From NCBI GenBank assembly GCA_035582835.1, contig JAYKAV010002917.1:443341-507340 (forward strand): a DNA stretch of 64,000 nt, given 5' to 3'. Below, one piece after another: positions 1 to 12,451 of the stretch. The notes under the pieces were generated by a model. It was not told the origin of the DNA. It saw only the letters and a list, made by a program, of their open reading frames with translations, and searched no databases. The stretch comes from Phoebastria nigripes (lineage: Eukaryota > Chordata > Aves > Procellariiformes > Diomedeidae). The position numbers were made by a program, and so were the translations under genes. The first letter of the stretch is position 1, and each line of letters begins with the position of its first letter.

Positions 1-153
1 CCTGGCAGAGCATGGGAAGCTGAAAAGTCCTTGACTAGCAGACTACTTAGCAACAACTAAAAACATCAGTGTCTTATCAACATTCTTGTCATACTAAATC
101 CAAAACACAGCACTAGGAAGAATATTAACTCTATCCCAGCCGAAACCAGGACA
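1..153 (-). mobile_element. Partial ERV LTR cut by window edge (U3 end)
   Basis: This closely matches the last ~165 bases of the complete LTR at 12452-13023, including the run from GAGCATGGGAAGC to the terminal CCAGGACA, so it is the same family and orientation. In sense orientation it begins TGTC at position 153 and runs off the left edge inside U3; promoter, R and U5 lie outside. No gag, pol or env remnant follows at higher coordinates, so it is not a 3' LTR with its provirus in this window. It is either a solo LTR or the 5' LTR of a provirus to the left. The would-be target duplication on this side is CTTAA (154-158); the partner copy is not visible. Relative to the 12452 copy it lacks about 12 bases near position 115. 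Confidence 0.9.
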
Positions 154-474
154 CTTAAATTTGGAATAGCTTTTAATTTTTAATTTTTTTTAATATTTAA
201 AATGTGTTAGATTGTTTTTAGATCACAAATAAATAAAACAAAATAAACATATACTATTTTTCTGTTCTTCCCTAGAACTGTCAGCAAACTGATATTTATT
301 AGATATCAGCAGAACTAGCCTCAAAAAGTCAAGAAAAACACCTACTTGTACAGCTTTATCAAGCAGAAAGCTTCATACCTTGCGAGATGTCCTTTTTAAG
401 GGTTACAAATAATTCTCTTTATACCATCTAATGATTCGGCTTTCTCCTAACCCTTTTATTTACTGGCAAGGAAT

Positions 475-490
475 GGGGGGAGGGGGGGGG
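475..490 (+). repeat. G homopolymer tract (G6-A-G9)
   Basis: Six Gs, one A and nine Gs stand in otherwise AT-rich sequence. It is a low-complexity tract with no other supported role. Confidence 0.9.
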
Positions 491-2707
491 AAGGCTAAAA
501 CATATGAGTCTCAGCTGTAAAATAGATTACGCATTGCAAAAAATACAAAGAGCTACTTCTGCTAGTCTTACTCACATTCAGTACTTTTATCACACCAGTG
601 ATAATATTAAGATCATGTTAGTACTCAGCATGTAATGTTGGTAAGATCACACACTAAATAAATTACATGCATAGTATTTCTTCGTGAATTGCATGTACTA
701 TAGAACACAGGAAAAATTCCCCATACAAAGATCTTCCTTTTCAGTTGCAATACGAAAAAAATAAGATGACTCATAAGCAGATGAATTAGGCAAAACATAA
801 TTTAAGAGAATTTTCTCAATCTTATTTTCATTTTTATATATGAAACAATTGAAAATTGAAGTGATCTGAACAGCCAAAAACACCCAGAAAAAACCTAAAT
901 TTTAGTGTGATTCTGAGAATGGTGGGGAAGTGTCTAAACTCAGATTCAGGCCTCAAAGTTGCTATTTAATGTACTTGGAATGTATGGAATTCAACATAAA
1001 ATACATTTTTAAATTGTAGTCAAAACAGAGAATTAAAACAAGAAGAGATGAACAAGTTCTAGGATTTGGGGTAGGCATTTGTTTGTTTTCTGTATTTTTT
1101 CTGTTTTTAACAACACCCCAGTTAAGAGCATGTGCCCAAGAAATAAGAGCCCTGCTTCCCAACCCTCCTCTACCTGAAGCACTCTAACTCCCTTTCCAGG
1201 AACTGCCCTAATAATGTCTTGGGTCTTTGCCCTAAAAAATCATCAGATTAAATTGGGATACTTTTATAGTAACTAGGAAGTATGTGTTTGAACCCACGGT
1301 AATTTAAGATGAGGAGAGTTTCTTAAATCTTTCTGTACAGGTGCTCTGAAGTTATTTAAAAAGAGATATCGTTCACTTTTTTGAGAACTATTTCTGCTTT
1401 CCAAGTAAGGAAATGCCTACTTTGCAGCCTGGGGTTAATCACCTCTTTAGACAAACTCTTATGCTTAATGTCTCTCATTAATTAACTCCAGGCAGATCCT
1501 AATGGGAATATTAGGTACCTAGACTCTCATTAGTCAACAGAGAGAGGTAGAGTATTTGGTCTTCAAACTGTTTCGCAAAGGAGGCTGCTTCTTTTCACAG
1601 ACAGAGGCTATTGCCTGCCTACAATGAACACCTGCTTGCTAACAGAGTATATAGTTCCCTAATGTCCAAATTTTGGAGTCTTAAAGAGGATATAGGTCCC
1701 TTTATAATCTTCAAAATTGAGAAAATTTAACATTTTTGTATTGAATCGGCTGTACTTTTCAAAAACATCAGAAATCTTTGCACACAAATCAGATTTGTTC
1801 TGCAAATGTAGTAGATAAAGAAAAAGATTTCTGGACATCCAATCTCAGTCAAATATACTTGCAGAATTTCAGCCAAGCTGATGGTTTATACAGATTTGTC
1901 TATATTATAAACAATTGTTCAAAACCCTCAAAAATTGTCTAAACAAGATTTACAGATACTAAGAGAAAATATGAGTAGGTAATTCCAAGGTAATGACTAT
2001 ATTTCTGTACGTCTTTGGCACATTGTGAGAAATGCAACTCTTTTTCTGAAAAATGTGAATGTCGTAAATTACTTAAAGGCAAATTTTGTTAGCTTTAACT
2101 CTGTATAATAAACTTTTAAACTTCTGTATTCATATCCCAGATGGAAGAGAAGGAATTCTTAAGTCTCAAAGCTTACTGGACATGTAGAGTTTAAAAAAAG
2201 AGAAAAGAAAGACCTGAATAATGCTTCAGAGCGGTGATGCTATAGTGAAACATGCATTAAAAATAATGAGATACTGAGATACTGCAAGTAAAAATATAGG
2301 TGCTTTGCAAAGATGCTCTTTTTTCTTTAAATTGAAAAAAACCTTTAGTTGTTCCTTCACTATAATGTAGAGAAAAAAACAATAGGCCTTATAGTCATAT
2401 GTCATAGGGCAGATTGTCAACCCAAACATAAGTAAAATTTTGCAATTATAAACTTTGGATATTATGATGAAAAAGCACATAGTAATGAGACAAAATGCTT
2501 TGACTGAGTTAACACAGAGAGAGTGCTGTGGCCAGGTTGAAAGGAAACTTTTCCGTTCAGTTGCAGTTCACGCTTTCTAGCATTCCTTTAGTTGTGACAT
2601 TTTAACGGACAAAGACCTTCCTTAAGAGATGTTATAAGTGGCCACCACCTCCTGTGGACTTGGGGCTGGGGGTTCCTCCTGTCTGGCTGCTGGAGCCCAG
2701 CGTGGTG

Positions 2708-2722
2708 CACACACACACACAC
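2708..2722 (+). repeat. Short (CA)n dinucleotide repeat
   Basis: About seven and a half uninterrupted CA units sit inside a locally GC-richer patch (about 2640-2880). Confidence 0.9.
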
Positions 2723-5700
2723 GACAGTGACGTGGTTGGCCACGCACACAGACACCTAAAAAAATTTGCAGAGTCTCACAGACTGCCTCGAAAATCCCAA
2801 ATCCTCATGTTCGTCTTGTTTTCCCTTTCTTATCAGTTGCAAAGTCCAAATGGCCTTCTCTAAAGCTGTGTCTGGGTTTCATAATGGTCCATCGATTAGT
2901 AACTGGAGGCTTTTGGTCTTTGCCATTGTCTCTGTTATCTCTTGTTGTCTAATAGGTTTATGTCTCCCTGTGTTCTTATTTATCACTGCCCCATTTACTT
3001 ATTACCCCCTTTTGCATTGAAAAGGTCCTTGATTATTGGATGACCTTGATGAAACAGATGCTTTCACCTTTAACATAACTTTACAGCCTTATTTACTGAA
3101 TTCCAGATTACCCATCTGCCATTTTGACTTCCACCTCTGACAATGATGCTCAACAAGGAGCCACCAAAGGAAAATAATTTTTTTTTTACAGTTGAAGAGC
3201 CAAATGCACCTGTCTTTTTTTGAACAACTAGATAGCTTCCCCCCCCCCGCCGTTATTGCTCCTGTTTTATAGCCTCTCCACATTTTATTATTGCTTTCTC
3301 TCTTCTCATCGCATACAGTCATACAGTCTGTTCATGTTTCAAACTGTAATGCAAACACTGGCATTCATCATTGGCTAACTTCTGTGAAAAACCAAAAGCA
3401 GCACCATTTTTCTCTATTTCTACAGGAATTTTCTTATATCCAATTAACTAGATAACACCTATTGGGTGCCAAACGATCAGACTTAACAATTTCATATTGA
3501 AGACTTTTGTTCTCACCAGAAAGGTTTTAAACAAGCCATTTTCTGCCTACAGTTCCTTTGTGCTTTTTTTCCCTTCACATGTGCCAACCATATGCTCACT
3601 TAACAAACCCCTTCTTTACCTTATCTCATCCAGACTTTGTATCCCCTTTCTGCATCCAACGCTTCTGCTTGAAATTTCCTTCACTGTTTGTTGGCACTAT
3701 TTTTTATCCAATACTCTCCCAAATTATCTTAGCCTTCTGTTTTTTCTTTCCAACAGAAAAGAACTTTAGAGAATACCATATTCAGTCCATGAGCTAATGC
3801 AACAAAACACACTTTTCAGAAGAGATATCTTGATTTCGTTATCTTCCAGAAGACTCTATTATTTCTTCTTTTAATGCTGCATTTCACACTGTACCCCAAC
3901 CTCATTTTATAGGAAAGCCATTTCCCTCATTGATTTGACAAATCAGTCTTGAAACAATGCTTTTAATTACTCTGTTTGAAATAACAAAACATAAAATTTC
4001 TTTATCTTATAACATTGTAGAAGCAACACAATGAACAGTAGCAAAAGAAAAGTAAAATCACTGAGATATTGTTTATATAAGGAGGTAACTGTACAGCTAG
4101 CTAGAATGTCAATTTCTATTAGTAATTGTAAAAATGTCCCTGAGTAAGGTATTTTGAAATTCATATCTTAAGTTACTATACAATGATTTGTTTTGTTGAC
4201 ATGCCCCAATTTCATATTTTTGCTTAGGGAGAGGTCCAGGGCTTTCTTTGCTTTATTTTGTTTTAACATCAAGACAGCTACTGCAAGAACGATAGCTCAA
4301 TGGAACAGCCACCTTAGTTCATTGCTAGGTCTGGGAGAAGGAAAAAAAAATATGCACCCTGATCCTTTTTGTTGTTTCCTACAATCCTGGTCCTATCCAT
4401 CCCATCGGACTTCCATTAATAGAGCATAACACCCACGTGGGGAGTATACCCAAGTTCTCTCTCTATAACATCCCAAGCGTAAAAAGTAAGATACCGTGGG
4501 TACAGCTTACTCATTGCAGCGTGAGAACATCAGTCAACGTATGTTCACTCAGCTCACGTGAACTGAAAGTTAGAAATAATCATAAATCCTGCAAATGAAT
4601 CTAGTTTTAGATTTTTTCTTCTTTAATTCCTTAGCTGAAAAATGTCATGAATGGTATTTTCCTCCTTAACGTTGTTTTTTTATGAATACATAAAGGCTAT
4701 AAGATATTTATTTAAGAAGACATTGAGGGAGTTGAACATGTATTATTTTAGATATTGTTTTAAGGACCTTAAATTATCAACGACATTCATGTTAGCCTGG
4801 CACATATGACATCCACGGAAGATTTTTTTTCTTCTGTAATAACTGATGGAGATCAGACCAGGCAAGGCATTTAAGATGTTGCTAGATATCTACATTCAGT
4901 CATGGAAATTGCACCCAGTGTCTCATGGATTACAGGTCATATTCCCAGTGGTAAGTGTGAATATAAGTGTTCCTATAGAATTGGAGTTTAAAAAAAATTT
5001 GATCTTCATTTATTATTCTTTGAGGTGGAAGAGTAAACCAAATAACTCTAATAAGGGAATATTCTGGTCTTGTCTATTATTTTATTCCATATTCTAATTC
5101 TAATTATAATGTGCACAAATATTATTTAGTATACACAATTTAATATTCTTACAAATGAAATATGTTACTCAAGTCAATGAATATAGTATATTCAGCAGTC
5201 TTACAGTCAATAATCTTAGAAACTCCCTGATTCACAAATATTGCTTAAGATTTTGGCAAAATTATGAACTGAAGAGACATAAAGAAAAAAATAAATTTAT
5301 GTGCAATTTTGTTAATGTTACTTATTTCCCTTTGAAATGATGCCAGCAATTACATGAATATTAACTACTGTAGTTTTCTTATTTAAAGTATGTTGTTTTA
5401 AATGTTGCATACTGCTTAATATAAATAGTATAGATTGTTTATATAACTCTCTAACTTTCTATAATCCCATTTCCAAATGAAAACTGTAAATCTCTCTCTT
5501 TATTGATCCCTTTGTAACTTGAATATGTTTTTAAATCAACCAGAAGTCATAGCAATGAAAAACTCAGACTCAGGCTAGTGATTTTCATACCACACAAACT
5601 GTGTGTTTGTTAAAGCCTGGTTTTGACATTTTCACAGATGAAGTGTGTCAATATCAAGGAACTTCTAAAGACTATCGATTTTAATGTCAAGCAATGGTAT

Positions 5701-8268
5701 CTTATTATTCATGACAATACAAAGTTACTAGAACCAAAATTCCATCTTCTATTCACATACTCAATCAGGAATTTGAATCATAATCTTCCTAGGAACTGCT
5801 TAATCTGATTAACTGCTGTTATTTTTTTTAAGTTTTCAATTTAAGAATTTGGAAGAATACTCTGATCTTTATTTACAATCCATGAACAAAGAACCACAGT
5901 AATGAGAGATGCAGTAAAAATCCATTTAGCAAATCCTTCCACAATTCTGACATTGTTAATAAAAGCTACCAACTGTTTATCTAAGATACCAACTGAGTAG
6001 CAGCATTTGGTGAGAGTGCTCTATTACCAGATCAGCATAACGATTCTCTCTAGCCATCAAAGAAAAGATGCATCACTAGAATAAAGGAAACCCCAACCCA
6101 GATGAATAGAGTTAATCCTCCCATACTAGTTCATCAAGTGCTACAAATATCCATCCCAAATCTGGATCGACTGTATATGGACTGACTACTGACTGGAAAA
6201 CCACTGAGCTCACAACAGTGTCTAAGTATGTAGAAATCCACCTGTTTTAAATAAATGAGAAAATCAACACCAGTTCTTGAATCTGCTAAACTGTTTTTAA
6301 CCAAATACATTTATAGTACTCACAACTTCAATTACAATTCATTTTTTTTATTTGTACATCCCCCTTTAATGAAATACATATATGCTCTAGGTGATATTTG
6401 TTCTAGGAAAATATAACATCCTTCTCTTTATTCAGCGTAACATTAAAACCATGAAAAACAAAGACGCTTACTTAAAGTCTGTATACTTTAATGTAAGAGA
6501 AATTCAGTTTAGAATTGTTTGCTTTTGAAATACAATGCTTATAAATGTCTATAAGCCATAAATAATTTAGCATCACTGTTGTAAGTGAAGTTGTATGGGG
6601 AAAAAAAACAAGATTAAAAAGAGTTAAAAATTGGGAACACTGAAAATGTTTCTTGATGCAATATTAAAACAAAATAACAAAAAGTTAGAATTAAAAACAT
6701 TTGTCCTGAAATGTACTGTTTTCAACTTGTACTGTCATTTTAGTAACTTAATTATTTAAGTTAACTGAAAATTTAAAACAAAAATGAGTTCTGGAAAAAA
6801 TAACCTTCTCCATATAAAATGGGCCATTTGGACAATGTATGTTAATATATAAAGGAAGTAGTGTTATACAGTTTTCTGGAGTCAAATAGAAAATTTAGTT
6901 ACAAAGCTTGACTGAAATTTTCAATACAGAGGAGAATATTTAAATGCATAAATCATTACCTTTAAAGAACAGTTAAGATTTCATCCTTCTAAATGCTTCT
7001 CCTAAAGTACTGTGTATTACTTAAAGAACAAAGCAAATATTAGTATAGAACTTAGCTACGGAAAGAAAACATTTTATGTTCCTGTTTGTTCATTGATCAA
7101 AATGACAACACAGGCAAGCTGAGGAAACTGGAAAACCTTGTGTGAAAGGTGAGAAGGAACTTTTGATCATCTGAATTCTATAATCTCTTGCAAAGGTGGC
7201 TCACAGAGGAGATAAAAGCTTATAGCCATGATTAAAACATAAGGAGCAAAGTAGTCAACAGGGACTTTTGCTGTCTTCTTTCTAAGATCATAGCAGAAGA
7301 AAATGCACACCAGTGCCAAGTCTGGCAAGACCTCACTTTGGTCTGAGTTATTCTTGATCATGTTGTAAGAAGGCCACTCAACACAGATATATTGTTTTTT
7401 TCCTGCTCTGTCTTTAGGGATCTGGAACAAACTCCTACTTTCCTTTCTTCCAAGTGGCCAACCTCTAACACGTCTGTTGGCAAGGCAAACCTTTGTATCT
7501 GCTGCAAAATGTTAAAAAAATTATGCCGTGGCATAACTTGAAGCAGAATTTAGATACATAACTTTGAACTTTAGCATTTGGAAAGTACACTGGGCTTTTT
7601 GCTTTACTCAGAGCATGGCAACTATAAAACCTCTATAAAGAAAGTAATTGGAGGTTTTTTCCCCTTGAAAGATACCATAATTGTAAATAGGGTTCCTCCA
7701 TACCTGAGACAAGTGAAGTCATACATGCTAGGATTCTGTATTTATGCTTTTGCACTAGGCTGTAATCACTCTGGTTATTTGCAAAGATTTACAATGGTAA
7801 TTCAAGGTCTACAATGGAGTCAATGCTTTAGGTGCTTAGTAGTTGTGATGGAAACAGTTACCTCTAGTTAACACATGCATGAGCAAGATTATGTGCAATC
7901 ACATTTATATGTTGCCTGATACATAGATTTATATGCATTTTTTACTAAAATAAAAATAAAATGTAATACATTCTTTCTTTATGTATGTTATAAAAGCAAG
8001 TGTGCCAGTTTTAATGAAACATATTATCTGAGAAAAATTCTAGAGAAGAAAAATGATTGAATACAATATGGATTTTAAATTAAGATGATGTAATTCTGAA
8101 AATAATTCATAGCTGCTTTAATTCAACAGTGCTACAAATCCCTGGACTATATAAAACTGTGAAGGCAAAGCTATATAGGGCATCTGAATCTTGCTGCTGT
8201 GAATATTTGATAGAAAAAGTGAGTCAACCACTACAAGTATTGGTTCCTACTTCCTCCTAACTCCCAGT

Positions 8269-8306
8269 TTTTCTGCCCCAGCCTCATGCTGAGCTGGGGC
8301 AGAAAA
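8269..8306. repeat. Perfect 14-bp inverted repeat (hairpin)
   Basis: The left arm TTTTCTGCCCCAGC (8269-8282) is the exact reverse complement of the right arm GCTGGGGCAGAAAA (8293-8306), with a 10-base loop. Within the loop CTCA and TGAG could extend pairing in an alternative register. The GC-rich arm core stands out against the AT-rich flanks. It is not linked to a recognised gene, so it is not a terminator call. It could be a cruciform-prone palindrome, the relic of a small inverted-repeat element, or a chance event. Confidence 0.9.
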
Positions 8307-8405
8307 CAGCAGTTGCACTAATAACAATTGTGCTATTACACATGCTAATGACAACACATGCAACTAGGTGGAGATATTTTACTTGCCTCAGTACTTTGGA
8401 AATAG

Positions 8406-8450
8406 GGCTTCTAAAGGCTAAGGCTTCTAAAGGCTTCTAAGGCTTCTAAA
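8406..8450 (+). repeat. GGCTTCTAAA minisatellite, about 4.5 copies
   Basis: The decamer GGCTTCTAAA occurs at 8406-8415, 8422-8431 and 8441-8450, with a nonamer version at 8432-8440 and a shortened GGCTAA at 8416-8421. The pattern fits replication slippage. Confidence 0.9.
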
Positions 8451-9031
8451 AAGAAATGAAGGCATTATTGCCTTCTATTTCACTCACGGAAAGCTGAGTT
8501 AATCTGACTTTCTGAAGACTTACTGCTTTTAAAGATTCAATAAGCAAAAGTTAACATCAGATGTATTGCTTCCACATTTTTCACATACCCAGAATTTTTG
8601 CAAGTATTATTACAGCCTGTGCTAAGTCACTTACATTGAGCCTGAAAGGACTGAATCATATGGCTTTCCTTTGTCTGTGCCATAAACTATTCTCCATACC
8701 CAGACCTACAGCTCTATTTGTTCTGCTTCATGGGTGCAAAAATTTCCTATCATCTAGCCAGTCTATACTACTCCCTTTTGTAATAAAGGACAAAACTAAG
8801 AGGTTATATATGGCTGTATATGCTAAGTAGAAAAAAATATATGTCTTCTAGAATTAGGACCCATAAAACTGAATATGACCAAAAAGATGTGATCACTTAC
8901 AATCAAGACTTTTATCTTAGTATACAACTCGCAGAATAAATGTGTAAATGATCACTGTGAGAGTAGCATTACTTTGTCTCGGGAGAAATGAGTCAGGAAA
9001 ATCTGTGCGGTACTCTCACACTGTAAGATGA

Positions 9032-9032
<1 letters not shown>
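8451..9032. other. Unique AT-rich non-coding stretch
   Basis: I see no gene or repeat here. An 89-codon frame (8561-8830) has no recognisable features. Confidence 0.65.

Positions 9033-9080
<48 letters not shown>
9033..9080 (+). repeat. Pure (ACT)16 microsatellite
   Basis: Sixteen uninterrupted ACT units cover 48 bases, flanked by GAT and ATTG. It is the longest pure trinucleotide array in the window and is not in an open reading frame of note. Confidence 0.97.
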
Positions 9081-9081
<1 letters not shown>

Positions 9082-9990
9082 TTGAACAAAAAAGTCTTTA
9101 AATAGGAAATGTTCAAGTTTATTTGGACAGATGCACATTTGTTAAGTTAGGAAATCAAGGTCACATTAATAGTTCATTTTTTTGCCAAACTACTTTTAGA
9201 CAATCAATGTAATATGGTAAGGTATGCACAAACCCAGAACTTTGATGCATAACAAAAATATCTGAAAGATGAGAAAAAGCTACTAGTATTATTTTAAGAT
9301 GCCAGACCTCCAATAAACATGACATAATAGGATTTTAATGAAGGGTTATGAAATACCAAAATATATGGTGTAATGCATCTAGACAACATTGTATCATAGC
9401 TTTTTACTATTGTTTAAGATATCTTCTCAGAAAGCAATCTATAATAACGGGCTATGTCAAAGCAGCAGAGGTTAAATTGAAATCCCAATATAAAAAATCT
9501 TACAAACCTATGTAACAATGCTGCTTACATAGCTCCAAATCATGAGTCTTTGCTCTCTATTGCAGGAAGAACAGTGACAATAATATTAAACATATGTTCG
9601 GGGAGACAAAGTGTAACTGAGGATGGATGACACTAAGGTTTGGGAGCTGACATAAAGAGTACCACACTGTATACCATCCCTTATGCAAGGACAGGAAAAG
9701 CTCAGGATACATGAACAGAAGTCATGGGCCTGTTACCCATAGTAACAGATTTAGTCTGATATAAGGAATCTCTGCATAATACTTATCAGCTCATGGAAAG
9801 GAATCATGGAAAGGAATGAAAACATGATATGGTTATCTCAAAAAGGGGAAGATACTGTAATGTATATGCCCAATCCAGGAATATTTTATGTGTGAATTCT
9901 GCCCAGTCCACAAATATTGAATGTGTGAATCCTGCCCTGGATAACTGAAAACCTAGTAGTCACATGGGAGCTGCCATACTGAAAGCATCC
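9081..9990. other. Unique AT-rich non-coding stretch
   Basis: No open frame of note, no recognisable repeat and no RNA gene were seen. Confidence 0.65.
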
Positions 9991-10038
9991 ATCTTTCTAT
10001 CTATCTATCTGTCTATCTATTTACCTATTCATCTATCT
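9991..10038 (+). repeat. Imperfect (ATCT)n microsatellite
   Basis: ATCT/CTAT tetranucleotides are interrupted by GTCT, TTAC and TTC variants, which suggests an ageing slippage tract. Confidence 0.9.
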
Positions 10039-11929
10039 CAAAATTCTAAAACTACATGTCTTAGTAGATAGCAATACAAAAAGAAAAGTTCATATGTTCT
10101 TATATATGACTCAGTGAAAAATCCAGGCAAAGCAAGTTTATGATGTTATGTAAAATAGTCAGTAAGATTAAAAGAAAAAAAAAAAAAAAAAAAAGTCCTT
10201 ATTGATTCTGAAAGCATTGTGTAAGTACAAGAGTATTGGCTTTTTACAAATAAAACTCAGGTACTAGTATGAGCTTGGTGATGTGAATCACACTTCTAGA
10301 AAACAGAACAACATCCCTGTCGGATGATTTGAGCACCTTGGACCACTCATGCAGACCTAACAAAGCTATGTATATTGTAAACTTCCTGGTTCTTCTTGTA
10401 AGAAATAGGACCATGCCTTTGAAATGTTACCTAGAATGTAAGTGGTTAACTGTTTAAGGGAAAAGTCTTAAGCAAATAAATAAAGTTGAGAGAACTAAGG
10501 AAGCAGTTGGAAAACAGGAACAGAAGCATATTATTTTTCTAGTCTCCAGGAAAAAAAAGTCTTATGGGTTTGTTTTCTAATTTGTAGCTAGTTTCCAAAA
10601 AGTAAAGATTTATTGATTTATGAATTATAAATACAGAAGGAATAAGTTACGAACATCCTTACGTATCTAAAACTCCATCCAATGGACTTCATTTAATTAA
10701 TTCTAATCTGAATGAGAGCATACCTCTGTGGGGAAGTATGGATGCTTTGCTTTAAAATTTACAAGTGTTTAAGAATTCTCCAAAGACTTGGTTAGCTGAT
10801 GCATCAGTTATTTATACTTTTAAAAAAATCTTATCTTTTTAAATTGTATCTAGTTTCACTCTCAAAGTATTTGATCACATTGTAACCTAGTGTTTAAATA
10901 ACCTTCTTATCAGCTTCCTGCACTCAGGTACATGCATCCAGACTACAGTCTAGTTACTGCCTCTTCTTCTTGCTACATCAACCAGAATTACTTTCTTGAT
11001 ATTTACCATGAAATTCCAAGTAATTTTCTAATTTACTGTAAGACAGTAAATTTACATCTCCAATTACAGTAAATTTACATCACCAATAATGTTTAATATC
11101 ATTAATTAGATACCAACAGTCTTTTCCTGATTTATCATGAAATTACCTTTCAATTGTGTAATATGAATACATCACCATCTACCCTTTGTATAAAGTCTAT
11201 AGCTTTTACAGATAAATTTAGCTTTTCCATTACTGCATTGTTGCAGACAACTCTGTGTTACCACCCTAATTATATGCATAGTGTTTCATTTCCAAAGTCA
11301 GAATTATCTTTGTTATTAAAATATATATGTATCCTTGGATTGGTTTCAGTAATGCAGTTCAAAACTGAGACATTTACATGTAGAAATCTATATATGAGAA
11401 GTGTCTATGTTCTTTTTATAGTTAACACATCTAGTCAGTAGAACTGACACAATGATTCCCCTGACAAACTGCAAGTCAATTGACTAAATATAGGCATCTA
11501 GTGATGTTTCAAAATAAGGGTATTTGATACATCTGACAAAGGGCCAGTAAGATACCTGCACCCTTCAGGATTAGCTACTGGAGACCAAGTGTAATATTAG
11601 GACATTTCAAAGAACCTTAAACATCCATGCTTGGACATAGAATCCCATCCTTAGCATGTGCTACAAGATAAACTGAGCTACTCTTCGGTCTCTATTTACT
11701 GTATTGAATAACTATTCAATTCCTTTGCCCACAAATAGACTGGAGCATTCAAAGTGCCTTGTGGTATCCTGCCTGGCCACCAGCTGCCACTCCAGAAAGG
11801 CACAGGTCTCCTGTAAGTTCTGCTAGTCCTGTATAGATATACTGAATAAATTAGGGCAACGCAAATGGCCCTGGATGTCTAGTTTTAAATAAATGAATTG
11901 AGCTATGGATTTCCACTGACTATCATGGA
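10039..11929. other. Unique AT-rich non-coding stretch
   Basis: No gene was found. It contains a 20-base A run (10175-10194). A 95-codon frame (11154-11441) shows no recognisable domain. The last few hundred bases could be a decayed extension of the CR1 fragment that follows, but I cannot show this. Confidence 0.6.
10175..10194 (+). repeat. A20 homopolymer
   Basis: Twenty consecutive As are preceded by AAAG. No retroposed body is recognisable upstream, so it is listed only as a simple repeat. Confidence 0.9.
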
Positions 11930-12245
11930 GGTTTAGACACCTATCTCACATAGGATCACAGCATCAGGATCCAGCTCGAGCTCTGATATGAGTTCCCTGC
12001 ATAGCCAAGTCAGTCTCCTGATCTATCTAGTTGTTTTCCTGGGTGTCAGGATAGACTTTTCTTGCACTTGAAAGATGCTGTCCTTAAAGACCTGACCGCT
12101 TTCCTGCTCTCCCTTGCCATTCAGAGCTGCCTCCCATGAGATCCCACCTACCAGTCCCCTGAAGAAACAAAAATCTGATGAAGTTCAGGGTGCTAAACCC
12201 AGCTACTTGCCTTCATTGCTTCCTTCAGGATGTTGAACTCCATTA
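11930..12245 (-). mobile_element. CR1 LINE ORF2 fragment, antisense
   Basis: Read on the minus strand, this matches the CR1 ORF2 stretch after the endonuclease core as I know it from avian genomes. Landmarks in order are a phrase like CAGGGGACTGGT (about 12155), GGGAGGCAGCTCTGAA (12120-12135), AAGGACAGCATC (about 12077-12088) and GCAGGGAACTC (11990-12000). The reading frame is broken by stops and indels, so it is an old dead copy with both ends truncated. CR1 retrotransposons encode endonuclease plus reverse transcriptase and are the dominant LINE in birds. Boundaries are approximate, and the match is from memory. Confidence 0.72.
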
Positions 12246-12446
12246 TTTCATGTCACATGCAGACACCTACATTAATATGTCTTAATATGGAGTTGATATG
12301 CACACATAGTGTCCTAAACTCTCTCTGAGTCTTTTTCTCTCTTTTCTCCTTCTTTCTGAAGTCTTAGTCTTAGTTTATTGTAATTGCTATCCCCCTTCCA
12401 AACAAATTATTTTTTATATATTAAATTTCCATCTGTTTAAACATAA

Positions 12447-12451
12447 CTTTC
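12447..12451. repeat. Left target-site duplication CTTTC
   Basis: CTTTC directly precedes the LTR and is repeated exactly at 13024-13028. A 5-bp duplication is typical of ERVL-type and some other retroviral integrases. Confidence 0.93.

Larger units (their letters stand above)
154..8268. other. Unique AT-rich non-coding stretch
   Basis: No gene or recognisable transposon was found on either strand. All open frames are under 100 codons and look like chance. Minor tracts include an interrupted G run (475-490), a short CA repeat (2708-2722), a C run near 3240-3248 and a 10-bp CCCACGTGGG palindrome (4432-4441). The part around 2640-2880 is visibly less AT-rich than its surroundings and could be an unrecognised old repeat. 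Confidence 0.7.

Noticed and set aside
8269..8306. Hairpin as a bacterial-type terminator
   Set aside because: No bacterial gene context; the sequence is vertebrate nuclear DNA.
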